From the NCBI GenBank assembly GCA_963841065.1, contig CAWJBI010000035.1, forward strand, positions 124,001 through 188,000: DNA of 64,000 bases. The letters are read 5' to 3'. Each line of letters starts with the position of its first letter. Within the stretch, counting starts at the first letter, position 1. The stretch is from M0108 sp963841065 (lineage in GTDB: Bacteria; Pseudomonadota; Gammaproteobacteria; Chromatiales; Chromatiaceae). The translations under genes and the position numbers were made by a program. Under the pieces are notes generated by a model. It was not told the origin of the DNA. It did no database searches and saw nothing but the letters and a program-made list of their open reading frames with translations. Positions 8,031 through 15,719 of the stretch are shown piece after piece.

Positions 8031-8899
8031 CGCCTCCGGCGGACCCCGTCGCTGACGGCTGGCATCGGGCTAACCCGGGTGGGGGCATCCCACCCCTCGC
8101 AGGCCAGAATGGCCACCGTCGCATTGTCCTGATAGAGCCGCTGGAGCCCCTGTAACCGCGCGATCAGCCCCTCCGCGGCGGTCTGGGGGTCGGCGTCCAA
8201 GCCCTCCTTCAGCTCGTCCGGGCTCAGGACGCCATCGACGCCGTCACTGCACAGCAGCAGGCGATCGCCGGCCTCCAGGGCCAGGGGCCGCAGATTGCGG
8301 TCGATTTCGGGGATCTCCGCCAGGCCGAGAAAGCTGATCAAGGCATCGCGCTGGGGGTGGTCCTCGATCCAGTCGGGGGTCGGGCCATCGGCCGGGGCCT
8401 GCCGCCAGAGCTGCAGGGCCAGGTTGTGTTCCTCGTTGCAGGGCGTCAGCGAGCCATCGGCGGCGCGGTAGAGATAGAGTCGGCTATCGCCGGCGCTGAT
8501 CCAGAAGAGGTGCCCCTGGTGGATCGCCGCCGCTACCAGGGTGGTGCCGACCTCGCCCTCGCCGGCGGTCGCGCGGGCCAGGTTGTGGACGACCTGGTTG
8601 GCCGCCGTGATCGCCCCCAAGAGGCGCTCGGTCACGGCCAGGTCCGGCGGCTGCCCAGCCCAGGCCGCCAGAAAGCCGGACACCGCCCCCTGGCTGGCCG
8701 CCCGGCCCTCGCTCAGCCCGCCCATGCCATCCGCCACCACCGCCAGGACCCCGTCCGGACCGGCCTGGCCGCGCGCGTCAAAGCCGGCAAAGCCGAAGGC
8801 GTCCTCCTGCTCCTGGCGGGCGCCGATCCATTGGGCATTGCCGGGACGCGGACGCCAGCCGGGGCCGGCCAGGGTCGCCGGGGCTTGCGGGCTCGTCAT
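7922..8899 (-). CDS. PP2C-type protein phosphatase (first of two)
   Basis: This is a metal-dependent Ser/Thr phosphatase. It starts at ATG 8899, overlapping the VWA-FHA stop as ATGA. PP2C motifs are complete: RQEQEDAFGF near residue 28, VVADGMGGLSEGRAAS, SAGDSRLYLYR, LLCSDGVDGVL and YQDNATVAIL. The aspartates that hold the two metal ions are present. The domain ends near residue 265 (LACEGW). The remaining 60 residues in this frame (VRRRRMAKARPLGLGAG) do not look natural and probably arise from a frameshift, the true tail lying in the next frame (7723-8030). It should reverse the phosphorylation of FHA-binding targets made by the cluster kinase. Confidence 0.9.
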   Translation of the reverse strand: MTSPQAPATLAGPGWRPRPGNAQWIGARQEQEDAFGFAGFDARGQAGPDGVLAVVADGMGGLSEGRAASQGAVSGFLAAWAGQPPDLAVTERLLGAITAANQVVHNLARATAGEGEVGTTLVAAAIHQGHLFWISAGDSRLYLYRAADGSLTPCNEEHNLALQLWRQAPADGPTPDWIEDHPQRDALISFLGLAEIPEIDRNLRPLALEAGDRLLLCSDGVDGVLSPDELKEGLDADPQTAAEGLIARLQGLQRLYQDNATVAILACEGWDAPTRVSPMPAVSDGVRRRRMAKARPLGLGAGVADVGYGVGRRVVARVDASTPGP

Positions 8900-10875
8900 C
8901 GGGAATCCCCGATCCCGCCCAGGCGCAATTCGGTCTGGCCGACGCGCAGCACGTCCCCCTCCCGCAGCGGGGTCGGGGCCAAGAGCCGCACCCCATTGAG
9001 CCAGGTGCCATTGGTGGAACCCAGATCCTCCAGCAGCAGCCGGCGGTCCTGGACGAAGAGGCGGGCATGGCGCGCCGAGACCTCGTCATCCCCCACCAGC
9101 GCCAGGGCGCAGGCGCCGTTGCGCCCGATGACGCCGTCCGGGGCCAGCACCAGGCGGGCCACCTCGCCGCGCCGGCGGCCCTTCATGTAGGCCAGGGTCA
9201 GGGCGGGTCCCGCCGGGGCGGCTTGCTGCCGCCGGGTGGGCTCCACGGGCCCCGACGGCGGGGGTGGGGGGAAGGTGATCGGCGTTTCCGGTAGGGGCTC
9301 GGCCTCGGGTACCAGGACCGGCGGGGTTGACCGGGCCCCAGGGCCGCGCCGCCGCAGGCCCAGGAAGAGGAGCACCCCGCCCAGACCCACGGCGCCCAGC
9401 AGCCAGGGCCACCAGGCGGCGAGACTCGCGAGTGATGTGCCGAGGGCCGGTGCGGATGCCGGCGTGGACGCGGGTGCGCCTGGGGGCGGAGCGCCGGGGG
9501 CCGGCCCGGCGGGCGTGTCAGCTCCGGACGGGGCCGCCGGTTCGCCGGACGGCGAAGCGCCGGGAGCGGTCCCAACGGGCGTTTCAGTTCCGGTTGGGGC
9601 AGCCGGATCGCCTGTGGTCGAGGCGCCGGGGGCGGTCCCGACGGGTGTGCCGGTTCCGGTTGGGGCTGCCGGTTCGCCTTGAGCAGGAGCAACCGGGGCC
9701 GTCCCAGCGGGATTGGGCCCGGTGGCCGGGGTCCCTTCGGCCCCGGGCCCCTGACCGGCTTCCGAGCCACCTTCCGGACTGGCATCCGCAGCCGGAGCCC
9801 CCGGCGCATCAGCGTCCGCAGGCCTCTCCGTACCTTCGCCCCCTGGCGCGGCCGGTTCGCCACTGGGCCCACCGCCGGCTCCAGTCCCCGCCGGTGCCGA
9901 GTTGCCTGCCCCCGGCGCGGCGGGGGAGGGCGCCGCCGTCACCGGGGGATACAGTCGCACATCCACCCCATCGCTCAGGGTCCGCCCGTTCTGGGTCAAG
10001 GCCAGTTGCAGGCGATAGCGGTTGCCGTCCGCCACGCAGCCTGGGCACCGCACCTCCAACCGCAGCACCTCGCGGATACGCTCCCGCATGGCCGCATAGG
10101 TCCCGGCCAGGTCCCCGGCGCTGGCGTCGATGAAGAGACCGCCGGATTGGCGGGCGAACCGCCCCAGGGCGGCCAGCCCCGCCTCGCGGCTGGCCCGATC
10201 CCGTGCCCGGCTGAAACCCATGGCGTAGATGGGCACGGCCCCTTCCGTCAGCCGCGCCTCCACCTCCTCCGCCGTCATGCCGCCGGGGGCGTCATCCCGG
10301 CCGTCGCTCAACACCACCAGGGCCCGTCGGGACGGCAGATCCGTCCCGCGTTGCTGCCCCAGGATCAGGCCCTGGGCCAGGGCCTCGTGGAGGGCGGTAT
10401 GGGGCTCCGTCGGCTTGAGGCCGGCGATGGCGGTGTTCAGGGCCGCGGGGTCCGCCGTCGGCGCCACCAGGGTCCGGACCTGGGTACCGAAGCTCAGGAT
10501 GGCGGCCCGATCCTGGGGACCCAGGGCCGCCACCCACTCCCGCAAGGCCTGGCGGATGCGCTCGAAGGTGGCCGCGTCGAGGGAGCGCGACAGGTCCACC
10601 AGGAAGAGGTAGAGCACCCCCTCGCCGCTGGCCGCGAAGGGCGTGCTGGACACCACCTCCGCCACCTGGGTGCCGAGGGTGGCGTGGAAGGTCAGGGTCT
10701 CGTCCGCCACGGGCGCGCCCAGGGCGTCGCTCACCCGCGCATAGACCTTGACCTGGGTGCCCTCCGCCAGGGCCTGGCTGATGCGCAGGCTCGCCGGTTC
10801 CCCGGCCAGGGCGCTGGTGGCCAGGAGCCAGGCCAGCCCGAGGAGGCCGAGGCCGCGGGTCCTCCCGGCCCTCAT
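8896..10875 (-). CDS. Periplasmic VWA domain, membrane helix and cytoplasmic FHA domain
   Basis: The protein is 659 residues, with a start at 10875 in an ATGA overlap. The layout is: signal peptide 1-24 (LLGLAWLLATSALAG); a VWA domain of about 87-265 with an intact metal site (DLSRS at 94-98, a Thr in PHTALHE, and LSDGRDD); a long Pro/Ala/Gly linker containing three 22-residue repeats; one helix (WWPWLLGAVGLGGVLLFLGL) followed by RRR; and a C-terminal FHA domain (GVIGRNGACALALVGDD, SARHARL, LGSTNGTWLNG). The VWA domain should bind ligand outside the membrane while the FHA domain reads phosphothreonine inside. This topology is inferred from the signal peptide and the positive residues after the helix. 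Confidence 0.9.
   Translation of the reverse strand: MRAGRTRGLGLLGLAWLLATSALAGEPASLRISQALAEGTQVKVYARVSDALGAPVADETLTFHATLGTQVAEVVSSTPFAASGEGVLYLFLVDLSRSLDAATFERIRQALREWVAALGPQDRAAILSFGTQVRTLVAPTADPAALNTAIAGLKPTEPHTALHEALAQGLILGQQRGTDLPSRRALVVLSDGRDDAPGGMTAEEVEARLTEGAVPIYAMGFSRARDRASREAGLAALGRFARQSGGLFIDASAGDLAGTYAAMRERIREVLRLEVRCPGCVADGNRYRLQLALTQNGRTLSDGVDVRLYPPVTAAPSPAAPGAGNSAPAGTGAGGGPSGEPAAPGGEGTERPADADAPGAPAADASPEGGSEAGQGPGAEGTPATGPNPAGTAPVAPAQGEPAAPTGTGTPVGTAPGASTTGDPAAPTGTETPVGTAPGASPSGEPAAPSGADTPAGPAPGAPPPGAPASTPASAPALGTSLASLAAWWPWLLGAVGLGGVLLFLGLRRRGPGARSTPPVLVPEAEPLPETPITFPPPPPSGPVEPTRRQQAAPAGPALTLAYMKGRRRGEVARLVLAPDGVIGRNGACALALVGDDEVSARHARLFVQDRRLLLEDLGSTNGTWLNGVRLLAPTPLREGDVLRVGQTELRLGGIGDSR
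9491..9688 (-). repeat. Three 66-bp tandem repeats in the VWA-FHA linker
   Basis: The motif gcgccggg recurs at 9491, 9557 and 9623, exactly 66 bases apart. The encoded 22-residue unit has the pattern PAAPTGTxTPVGTAPGAS. The copies differ by several substitutions, so the array is old enough to have diverged, and its copy number may vary among strains. Confidence 0.85.
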
Positions 10876-11474
10876 GACCGCGCCTCCGCCGGCTTGTCCG
10901 CGACGGGCCAGGTAAAGTGGTCGCCGCAGAAGGGGACGAAGAGCAACAGCGTCTCCCCCAGTTCGATGCGGTCGTAGGGCGCCACTTCGACCGGGGTCAG
11001 CACCTCCTCGTCGTTCAGATAGACCAGGCCCCGGCTGTCCCCGGGCGCCAGGCGGAAGCTGTGTTTCTTGGGGTTGTAGCTGATGACGGCATGATTGTCG
11101 CGGCTGATGGTGGCATCGCCGGTGATGGCGACATCCATGGTCGGGGCACGGCCGATGAAGTTACGCTCGCTGTGGAGCCGGTAGTCGCGGCCCTGTTCCG
11201 GACCCGCGACGCACACCAACCAGCCCACCACCGGATCGACCCCGCCCATGCGCTTGGCCCAGACGTGGCGCGTCTCCCCCGGATCGCGCCCCAGTCCCGC
11301 CGCCGGCGCGGCGCTCGCGGCGCGGGTATGGCCAGCGTCGCCCGTGGGCCGCCCAGGGGTTTCAGCGCCGAGCGGGCGCGTGGCACGCAGGTCCAGGCCC
11401 ACGCCGCAGAAGGGGCAGTTCGAGTGCTCCTCGTCGTTAAAGAAATGACCGTTGCCGCAAGACACCATGCTCAT
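10872..11474 (-). CDS. FHA-domain protein with N-terminal zinc ribbon
   Basis: This is a cytoplasmic 200-residue protein. It begins with a zinc ribbon (CGNGHFFNDEEHSNCPFCG), then an Ala-rich linker. The FHA domain spans about residues 85-190: RNFIGRAPTMDVAITGD, then ISRDNHAVISY and LVYLNDEEVL. The Arg, Ser and His of the phosphothreonine pocket are kept; the usual STNG is replaced by a variant turn. The start at 11474 is followed two codons later by another ATG (11468); either may be used, with AGGA upstream. It overlaps the VWA-FHA gene by 4 bases. With the zinc ribbon on the kinase and on the 7322 gene, this is the third ribbon in the cluster. Confidence 0.85.
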   Translation of the reverse strand: MSMVSCGNGHFFNDEEHSNCPFCGVGLDLRATRPLGAETPGRPTGDAGHTRAASAAPAAGLGRDPGETRHVWAKRMGGVDPVVGWLVCVAGPEQGRDYRLHSERNFIGRAPTMDVAITGDATISRDNHAVISYNPKKHSFRLAPGDSRGLVYLNDEEVLTPVEVAPYDRIELGETLLLFVPFCGDHFTWPVADKPAEARS

Positions 11475-11519
11475 CGTCCTGATCTCCCTTTGAAATAATT
11501 TAGTTCGCCACCAACCGCT

Positions 11520-12236
11520 TCAGGGCACCAACCGTACCCCACCGTCCTCGTCCACCCGAATGGTGGCGATGCGTTCCCGCTGACCCCGTTGGGCCAGGGC
11601 AATCTCCGTGAAGACCGCGCTCCCGTCCCGGTGGAAGACCCGCCCCTTCACCACCACGGGTTTGCGCGTGTCTCGGACCTGGAAGAGCCTGACCTCCACC
11701 CGGTAATCCCCCGGCGGGGCATCGCGGATCTCCCACACCTCGTTACCGGGGCCGAGGATATTGTCCTCGCTCAGCTCACCCGGCCGGCCCGGGATGATCT
11801 TGTGCCGGTCCCACCAGAACTCGGCCCCGCTCGGGTCCGTCAGGTGCAGGTCCACGTCGTCATGGGTATCCCAGCGGATATACAGGACCAGAAGGTGTGG
11901 GCCAGTTGCCGGGCCAAGCCCTCCGCCCGCGCCTGCTGTCGCTCCGCCTCGGTCTGGGCCTGGCGGGCCTGCGCCTGCGCCGCCGCCATGTTCCGCCTGG
12001 GCCTGGTTGGCCTGGGCTTGCGCTGCCTCGGCCGCGTCTTCCGCCGCCGACCGCGCCGTCTCGGCCTGGGCGACCGCCTGGCGCAACTCGGCGATCAGGG
12101 CCTCCTGATTCACCGTCTCTTTCCCGTAGTAGGGCAGCAGGATGACCATGAGGATGAGAAAGGCCGCCATGGCCCCGGCGATGACATCCAGCATCGACAG
12201 GCTGAGGGTGCTGATCTCGCGGTTGTGGCGTCTCAT
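11520..12236 (-). CDS. ExbD/MotB-like anchor, coiled coil and YfaP/DUF2135-like domain
   Basis: The protein is 238 residues in the open frame. The N-terminus (REISTLSLSMLDVIAGAMAA then FLILMVILLPYYG) is a short cytoplasmic segment and single helix like ExbD, MotB and TolR. It is followed by a coiled coil (ELRQAVAQAETARSAAEDAA). The C-terminal domain (YIRWDTHDDVDLHLTDPSG, then GDYRVEVRLF) resembles YfaP/DUF2135 periplasmic domains. Between about 12000 and 11895 the frame reads as Gly/Pro-rich nonsense, while the adjacent frame reads AQARQAQTEAERQQARAEG. That frame continues the coiled coil, so two compensating indels are likely. Partner of the TolQ-like protein by analogy. Confidence 0.75.
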   Translation of the reverse strand: MRRHNREISTLSLSMLDVIAGAMAAFLILMVILLPYYGKETVNQEALIAELRQAVAQAETARSAAEDAAEAAQAQANQAQAEHGGGAGAGPPGPDRGGATAGAGGGLGPATGPHLLVLYIRWDTHDDVDLHLTDPSGAEFWWDRHKIIPGRPGELSEDNILGPGNEVWEIRDAPPGDYRVEVRLFQVRDTRKPVVVKGRVFHRDGSAVFTEIALAQRGQRERIATIRVDEDGGVRLVP

Positions 12237-12973
12237 GACGACAGCGGCGCCTCGGCCAGGATCGCCAGGGCCGTGTAGTTGTCCTGGCCGGGCTTGGCCT
12301 GGCGGCGCAGACCGAGCGCCATGCGCTCCAGCCAGTCATGGGCATCGCTGGCCTTGGCCAGGGCCACCTCCATCTCGCCCTCGGTGACCGCCTCCCAGAA
12401 GCCGTCGCTGCAGAGCAGAAAGGCATCGCCGGGCTGGATTTCGAGGGGCGTCGCCGCCAGGTCCGGGCGCGGCGGCTTGCCGTCCCCCAAGGCCCTCAGG
12501 AGGCGATTGCGATCCGGATGGGTGCGCACCTCCGCCGGGGTCAACTCGCCCGCGCGCACCAGGGCCTGGGGGACGCTGTGATCCTCGGTCTGGAAGCAGA
12601 CGCGCCCGTCCCGCAGCAGATAGAGGCGGCTGTCGCCCACATGGGCCCAGAGCGCCCGCGCCCCGTCGGTGGCGAGCACCACCAGGGTCGTGCGCATCCC
12701 GCTCAGGCCTGGGTCCTCGGCCTGGTGGCCGTGGATGGCCGCCGCCGCCGCCGCGAGTCCCTGGGTCAGGGCCTCGGTCGTCAGCGGCGCCGTCGGGTCC
12801 CAGGCCCCGAGCAAGGCATCCACCGCCAGCCGCGCGGCCACCTCGCCACCGCCGTGGCCGCCCAGGCCATCCGCCACCACCCAACAGCCGTCGCGAAAGC
12901 CGCAGGCATCCTCATTGTTGGCCCGCGCGCCCGTGCGGCTCAGGCTGGCCGTGTCGAAGCGCAAGGCCGTCAT
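12233..12973 (-). CDS. PP2C-type protein phosphatase (second of two)
   Basis: This is a soluble 246-residue Ser/Thr phosphatase with every PP2C metal motif: RANNEDACGF (residue 18 on), WVVADGLGGHGGGEVA, HVGDSRLYLLRDG, FLLCSDGFWEAV and GQDNYTALAI. No membrane helix is present, unlike the first PP2C of the cluster. The start at 12973 overlaps the stop of the protease-FHA gene, and its stop overlaps the ExbD-like start, both as ATGA. This compact single-domain form resembles Stp1/PppA phosphatases that pair with Hanks-type kinases. No frameshift is seen in this gene. Confidence 0.93.
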   Translation of the reverse strand: MTALRFDTASLSRTGARANNEDACGFRDGCWVVADGLGGHGGGEVAARLAVDALLGAWDPTAPLTTEALTQGLAAAAAAIHGHQAEDPGLSGMRTTLVVLATDGARALWAHVGDSRLYLLRDGRVCFQTEDHSVPQALVRAGELTPAEVRTHPDRNRLLRALGDGKPPRPDLAATPLEIQPGDAFLLCSDGFWEAVTEGEMEVALAKASDAHDWLERMALGLRRQAKPGQDNYTALAILAEAPLSS

Positions 12974-13236
12974 TGGTAATTCACCTCGAAGCTGATCGCC
13001 GGGGTGGCGAGATAAAAGCGCGCCCCCGGCGCCAGGGGCTGGGCCTGGCCGGCCTTGGCACGCAGCGCCTTGCCCTGACCGGTGAGCAGGAAGACGCCAT
13101 TGGTGGACCAGCAGTCCTCCACGTAAAAGCCACCCTGGCCGCTGTCATGCCCCACCAGGGCGTGGCGCTGGCTGATACCGACCTGATCGGCGGGTATCAC
13201 CAGTTGCGCCAGGGCGGGATCGCGGCCAATGGCCAC
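12970..13236 (-). CDS. FHA domain, C-terminal part of the broken protease-FHA protein
   Basis: This frame encodes AIGRDPALAQLVIPADQVGI, then SQRHALVGH and CWSTNGVFLL. It is a complete FHA domain with Arg, Ser, His and Asn of the phosphothreonine site. Just upstream, the end of the membrane part (LAGPYAGQIIPLKSG) in another frame is the natural first strand of the same FHA domain, so one indel near 13235 separates them. In the intact protein this domain would be cytoplasmic. The ATG at 13236 is unlikely to be a true start because it falls inside the domain. Confidence 0.8.
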   Translation of the reverse strand: MAIGRDPALAQLVIPADQVGISQRHALVGHDSGQGGFYVEDCWSTNGVFLLTGQGKALRAKAGQAQPLAPGARFYLATPAISFEVNYQ

Positions 13237-13239
13237 GCA

Positions 13240-14274
13240 CCCCGGATTTCAGGGGAATGATCTGTCCGGCGTAGGGGCCGGCCAGGCCCAGCAGCACGGG
13301 TTGACGGGACGCCAGGGGCGCCGCGCGTTGCGGCGTCCTCGGCGTGGTGGCCAGAGGCATCCTTGACCCCAGCCGCGTGAGGCCCTCCCGGACCCGCGCC
13401 CGACCCGTCGCCGAAACCATCAGCACCGTCAAGCCCAGGACCAGCAGCAACAGCAGCCCGAGGCTGGCCGTCAACACCGGCTCCCGCTGCCACCAGCGCT
13501 CCAGCGCCCAAAGGCGGGCATGGCTGACCTGGTATGGGATGCCAGCCCGCTCCAGCAGGGGCAGCAAGGCGTCGCTGGCCACCGCCCAGCCCAAGCCCTC
13601 GCCCAGCACCACCCGTTGCAGGGCCAGGCCGGTTTGCGGGTCGAGGGTCATCACGGCGGCCATGGACTTCAGGGTGTTGATCCCCACCACCCGCCCCGCC
13701 TCGTCGAAGAGGGGGCCACCGAGTTGCCGGGATTGATGGCCGCGCTGGACTGGATCAAGGGCCGGTCCTGGCCGGCCACGGCGGGGAGCAGCCGCCCGAC
13801 CACGCCTTGCGTCAAGGTCGAGGTACTCAGCGCCGCCTGGCCCCCCATCTCGTCCGCATCGCTCGGAAAGCCTACCGCCATCACCGGATCGCCCTGGCGC
13901 AGGGTCGCCAGGGTGGCGAAACGGGCATCCGGCCGGTCCAGGGGTCGCGCCAGCTTGAGTATCGCCAAATCCTGGGCCTCGTCGCGTTCGCGCACCGTCG
14001 CCGCCACCCGCTCCCGGGTATCGGCGTCCAGCAGGACCAGGACCTGACCGCCCTCCTGGGTACAGGCGACCAGATGCCAGTTGGTGGCCAGATAGCTGCC
14101 GCCGCCCAGAAGGATGCCCGAGCCGGTCTGAGGATCGCCCGTCGTGGGCAGGCACAGGACCCGGGCCGTGACGGCATTCAGGGCGTCGGCGCGGCCCTCC
14201 GCGCTGGCCAGGACCGGCAGCCAGCACAGGAGGAAGGCCAGGCCGAGCCTGGTGAGGGAGTAGCTGGCATTCAT
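13240..14274 (-). CDS. Periplasmic trypsin-like (HtrA-type) protease with membrane helix, frameshifted
   Basis: It starts at MNASYSLTRLG (14274) with a signal peptide ending ASA near residue 24. The S1C-type triad is readable: His in YLATNWHLVAC, Asp in AQDLAILKLARP, and Ser in INPGNS, which continues only in the next frame as GGPLFDEAGRVVGINTL. An indel therefore sits at about 13720, right at the catalytic serine. A membrane helix follows (LLLLVLGLTVLMVSATG), then the start of an FHA domain (12970-13236). If intact, this would be a signal peptide, protease, helix and FHA protein of about 430 residues. It would link periplasmic proteolysis to cytoplasmic phosphothreonine sensing. Confidence 0.75.
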
Positions 14275-14450
14275 GGTCGCTGGTGCGAAGAGATCCCCTG
14301 GGTTGAATGCCGACGAGGGAGGGGTGTGTTGGTCGAATTCCCGTGGGAGGGTGGCCGGGGGACAGCGACCAGGGACCGTCCAGCCCCCCAAAGCGTTCCC
14401 CGAGACGCGCGTCCCGCCCCTGGCGCTTGGGGTTCCGCCGCTCGTGACGC

Positions 14451-14477
14451 AACCCGGGATGGCGCCAAACCCGGGTT
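14451..14477. terminator. Palindromic hairpin downstream of the kinase gene
   Basis: Stem aacccggg (14451-14458) pairs with cccgggtt (14470-14477) across 11 bases. It lies 55-80 bases past the kinase stop on the minus strand, in the 257-bp gap before the protease gene. No T-tract follows on the minus strand. It could attenuate read-through between the kinase and the rest of the cluster. The remainder of this gap holds nothing I recognise. Confidence 0.35.
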
Positions 14478-14531
14478 CTTCGCTTGGCGATGGCTGCGGT
14501 AGCCCCGCCAAGTGCCGCTGCGCGGCCAAAG

Positions 14532-15719
14532 TCACTGTCCGCCGCGCACGAGCCGCACGTATACGGCGTAGTCCTTACCGTAGCCGCTGACGTCGCCATC
14601 GCCGAAGCCGACGTCCCACGCGAAGCCGGAGTCGTCGGCATTGGGCGAGGACGACCAAAACCAAGCCTTAGGCGTATTCGGAAAGGCCGCGCTCCAAATC
14701 GTCGGCGATCCGTAAGCGCCTTTGCACGTTTCAGATGCAGTCTTCCAGTAGGCGGGTTCGCCAGAGCTGCAATAGACCAAGCTGGCCAACTCATCCTTCG
14801 TCGGCAGCCGCCAACCCGCCGGAGCGATCCGCTGAGCCTCGTCCCATTGATATTTTGTTGCCTCCCCCGCACAGGTGGCACCAGTCCAGGTCTGCCCCAG
14901 GCTGCACCGCTGCCATTGCAGCTTGGTGCGGGTGTCTTCGACGATGTCCTGGTCCTTGCCCAGGAACCGGTAGCGTGCGTTGGGGGAGTTGTCGCTCCCG
15001 GCGGACGCCGGTGCCGCCCCTGGCGGTGAAGCGGCGTTGGTCTCTTCCCTGTCCCCCGGCGGGGCTGGTGTTTGCAAGCGGTCTTGTTGGTAAGTGTTAC
15101 AAACCCCAGGGCTCGTGGAATAGAAATAGGTGATTTCCTTCCCGGTCTCGTCCCGGCGTTTCGCCACCAGGTTCTTGCCGCCCTCGGGATTGGTCACAAT
15201 CTGGTCATCATACAGGCCCGGGTATTTGGCCTTGAGTTTCCGCAGTTGCTCTTCCGGACCGGCAACCATGAATTTGTAGCACAGCGGGGCCTCGGGCGGG
15301 ATGTTGGCCGTGGGCGCCACTTGCAGCGGCAAAGTAAATGGCGCATTTGCTCCCCTGGCTTGGCCGGCGTTTGGGGGATTGCCGGCTCGCCCGCCTCCTC
15401 GGCGGGTGCCGTGGCTGATTCTGGTGCTGCCGGGGCTGAGGGCGCTGCGGGTACTGCTCGGAGCCGCGGTAGTTATTGGCGGCGTGGGAGCGTCAGGGGC
15501 TGCGGGAGCAAGGGTAACTACCGGGGCTGGCGGGGCCATTATGGGCGCGGGGGGCGCGGGAACTGCTTGGGCAGGTTTGGGCGGTGGTGCCGCCACCATG
15601 GGGGGTGCGGGCTCAGGTTTATCTGACCACAGGACAGCGCCGGCCACGGCCATAAGGGCCACGATTCCAGCCAAAGCCAAGATGAGACCCGATTTCCGCC
15701 GTGTTCGCGGCCCCTGGGG
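14532..15719 (-). CDS. Membrane helix and periplasmic DUF1566/Lcl-like domain of the Ser/Thr kinase (frameshifted part)
   Basis: This frame begins with basic RRKSG and a helix (LILALAGIVALMAVAGAVLW), then a Pro/Ala-rich linker. A Cys-containing region follows (CYKFMVAGPEEQLRKLKAKY). The C-terminal domain is of the DUF1566/Lcl type: DTRTKLQWQRCSLG, GWRLPTKDELASLVYC, WFWSSSPN and AVYVRLVRGG. Such domains are usually extracytoplasmic and thought to bind ligands. The open frame can be opened at a TTG at 15680, but no start signal precedes it. The helix directly follows the kinase domain in another frame, so this is most simply the second half of one receptor-like kinase, broken near 15725. Confidence 0.75.
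   Translation of the reverse strand, partial: PQGPRTRRKSGLILALAGIVALMAVAGAVLWSDKPEPAPPMVAAPPPKPAQAVPAPPAPIMAPPAPVVTLAPAAPDAPTPPITTAAPSSTRSALSPGSTRISHGTRRGGGRAGNPPNAGQARGANAPFTLPLQVAPTANIPPEAPLCYKFMVAGPEEQLRKLKAKYPGLYDDQIVTNPEGGKNLVAKRRDETGKEITYFYSTSPGVCNTYQQDRLQTPAPPGDREETNAASPPGAAPASAGSDNSPNARYRFLGKDQDIVEDTRTKLQWQRCSLGQTWTGATCAGEATKYQWDEAQRIAPAGWRLPTKDELASLVYCSSGEPAYWKTASETCKGAYGSPTIWSAAFPNTPKAWFWSSSPNADDSGFAWDVGFGDGDVSGYGKDYAVYVRLVRGGQ

Noticed and set aside
7322..12973. A standard tellurite-resistance TerY-P locus
   Set aside because: No TerC, TerD or TerB-like protein is seen, and the VWA protein is secreted and membrane-anchored, unlike cytoplasmic TerY.
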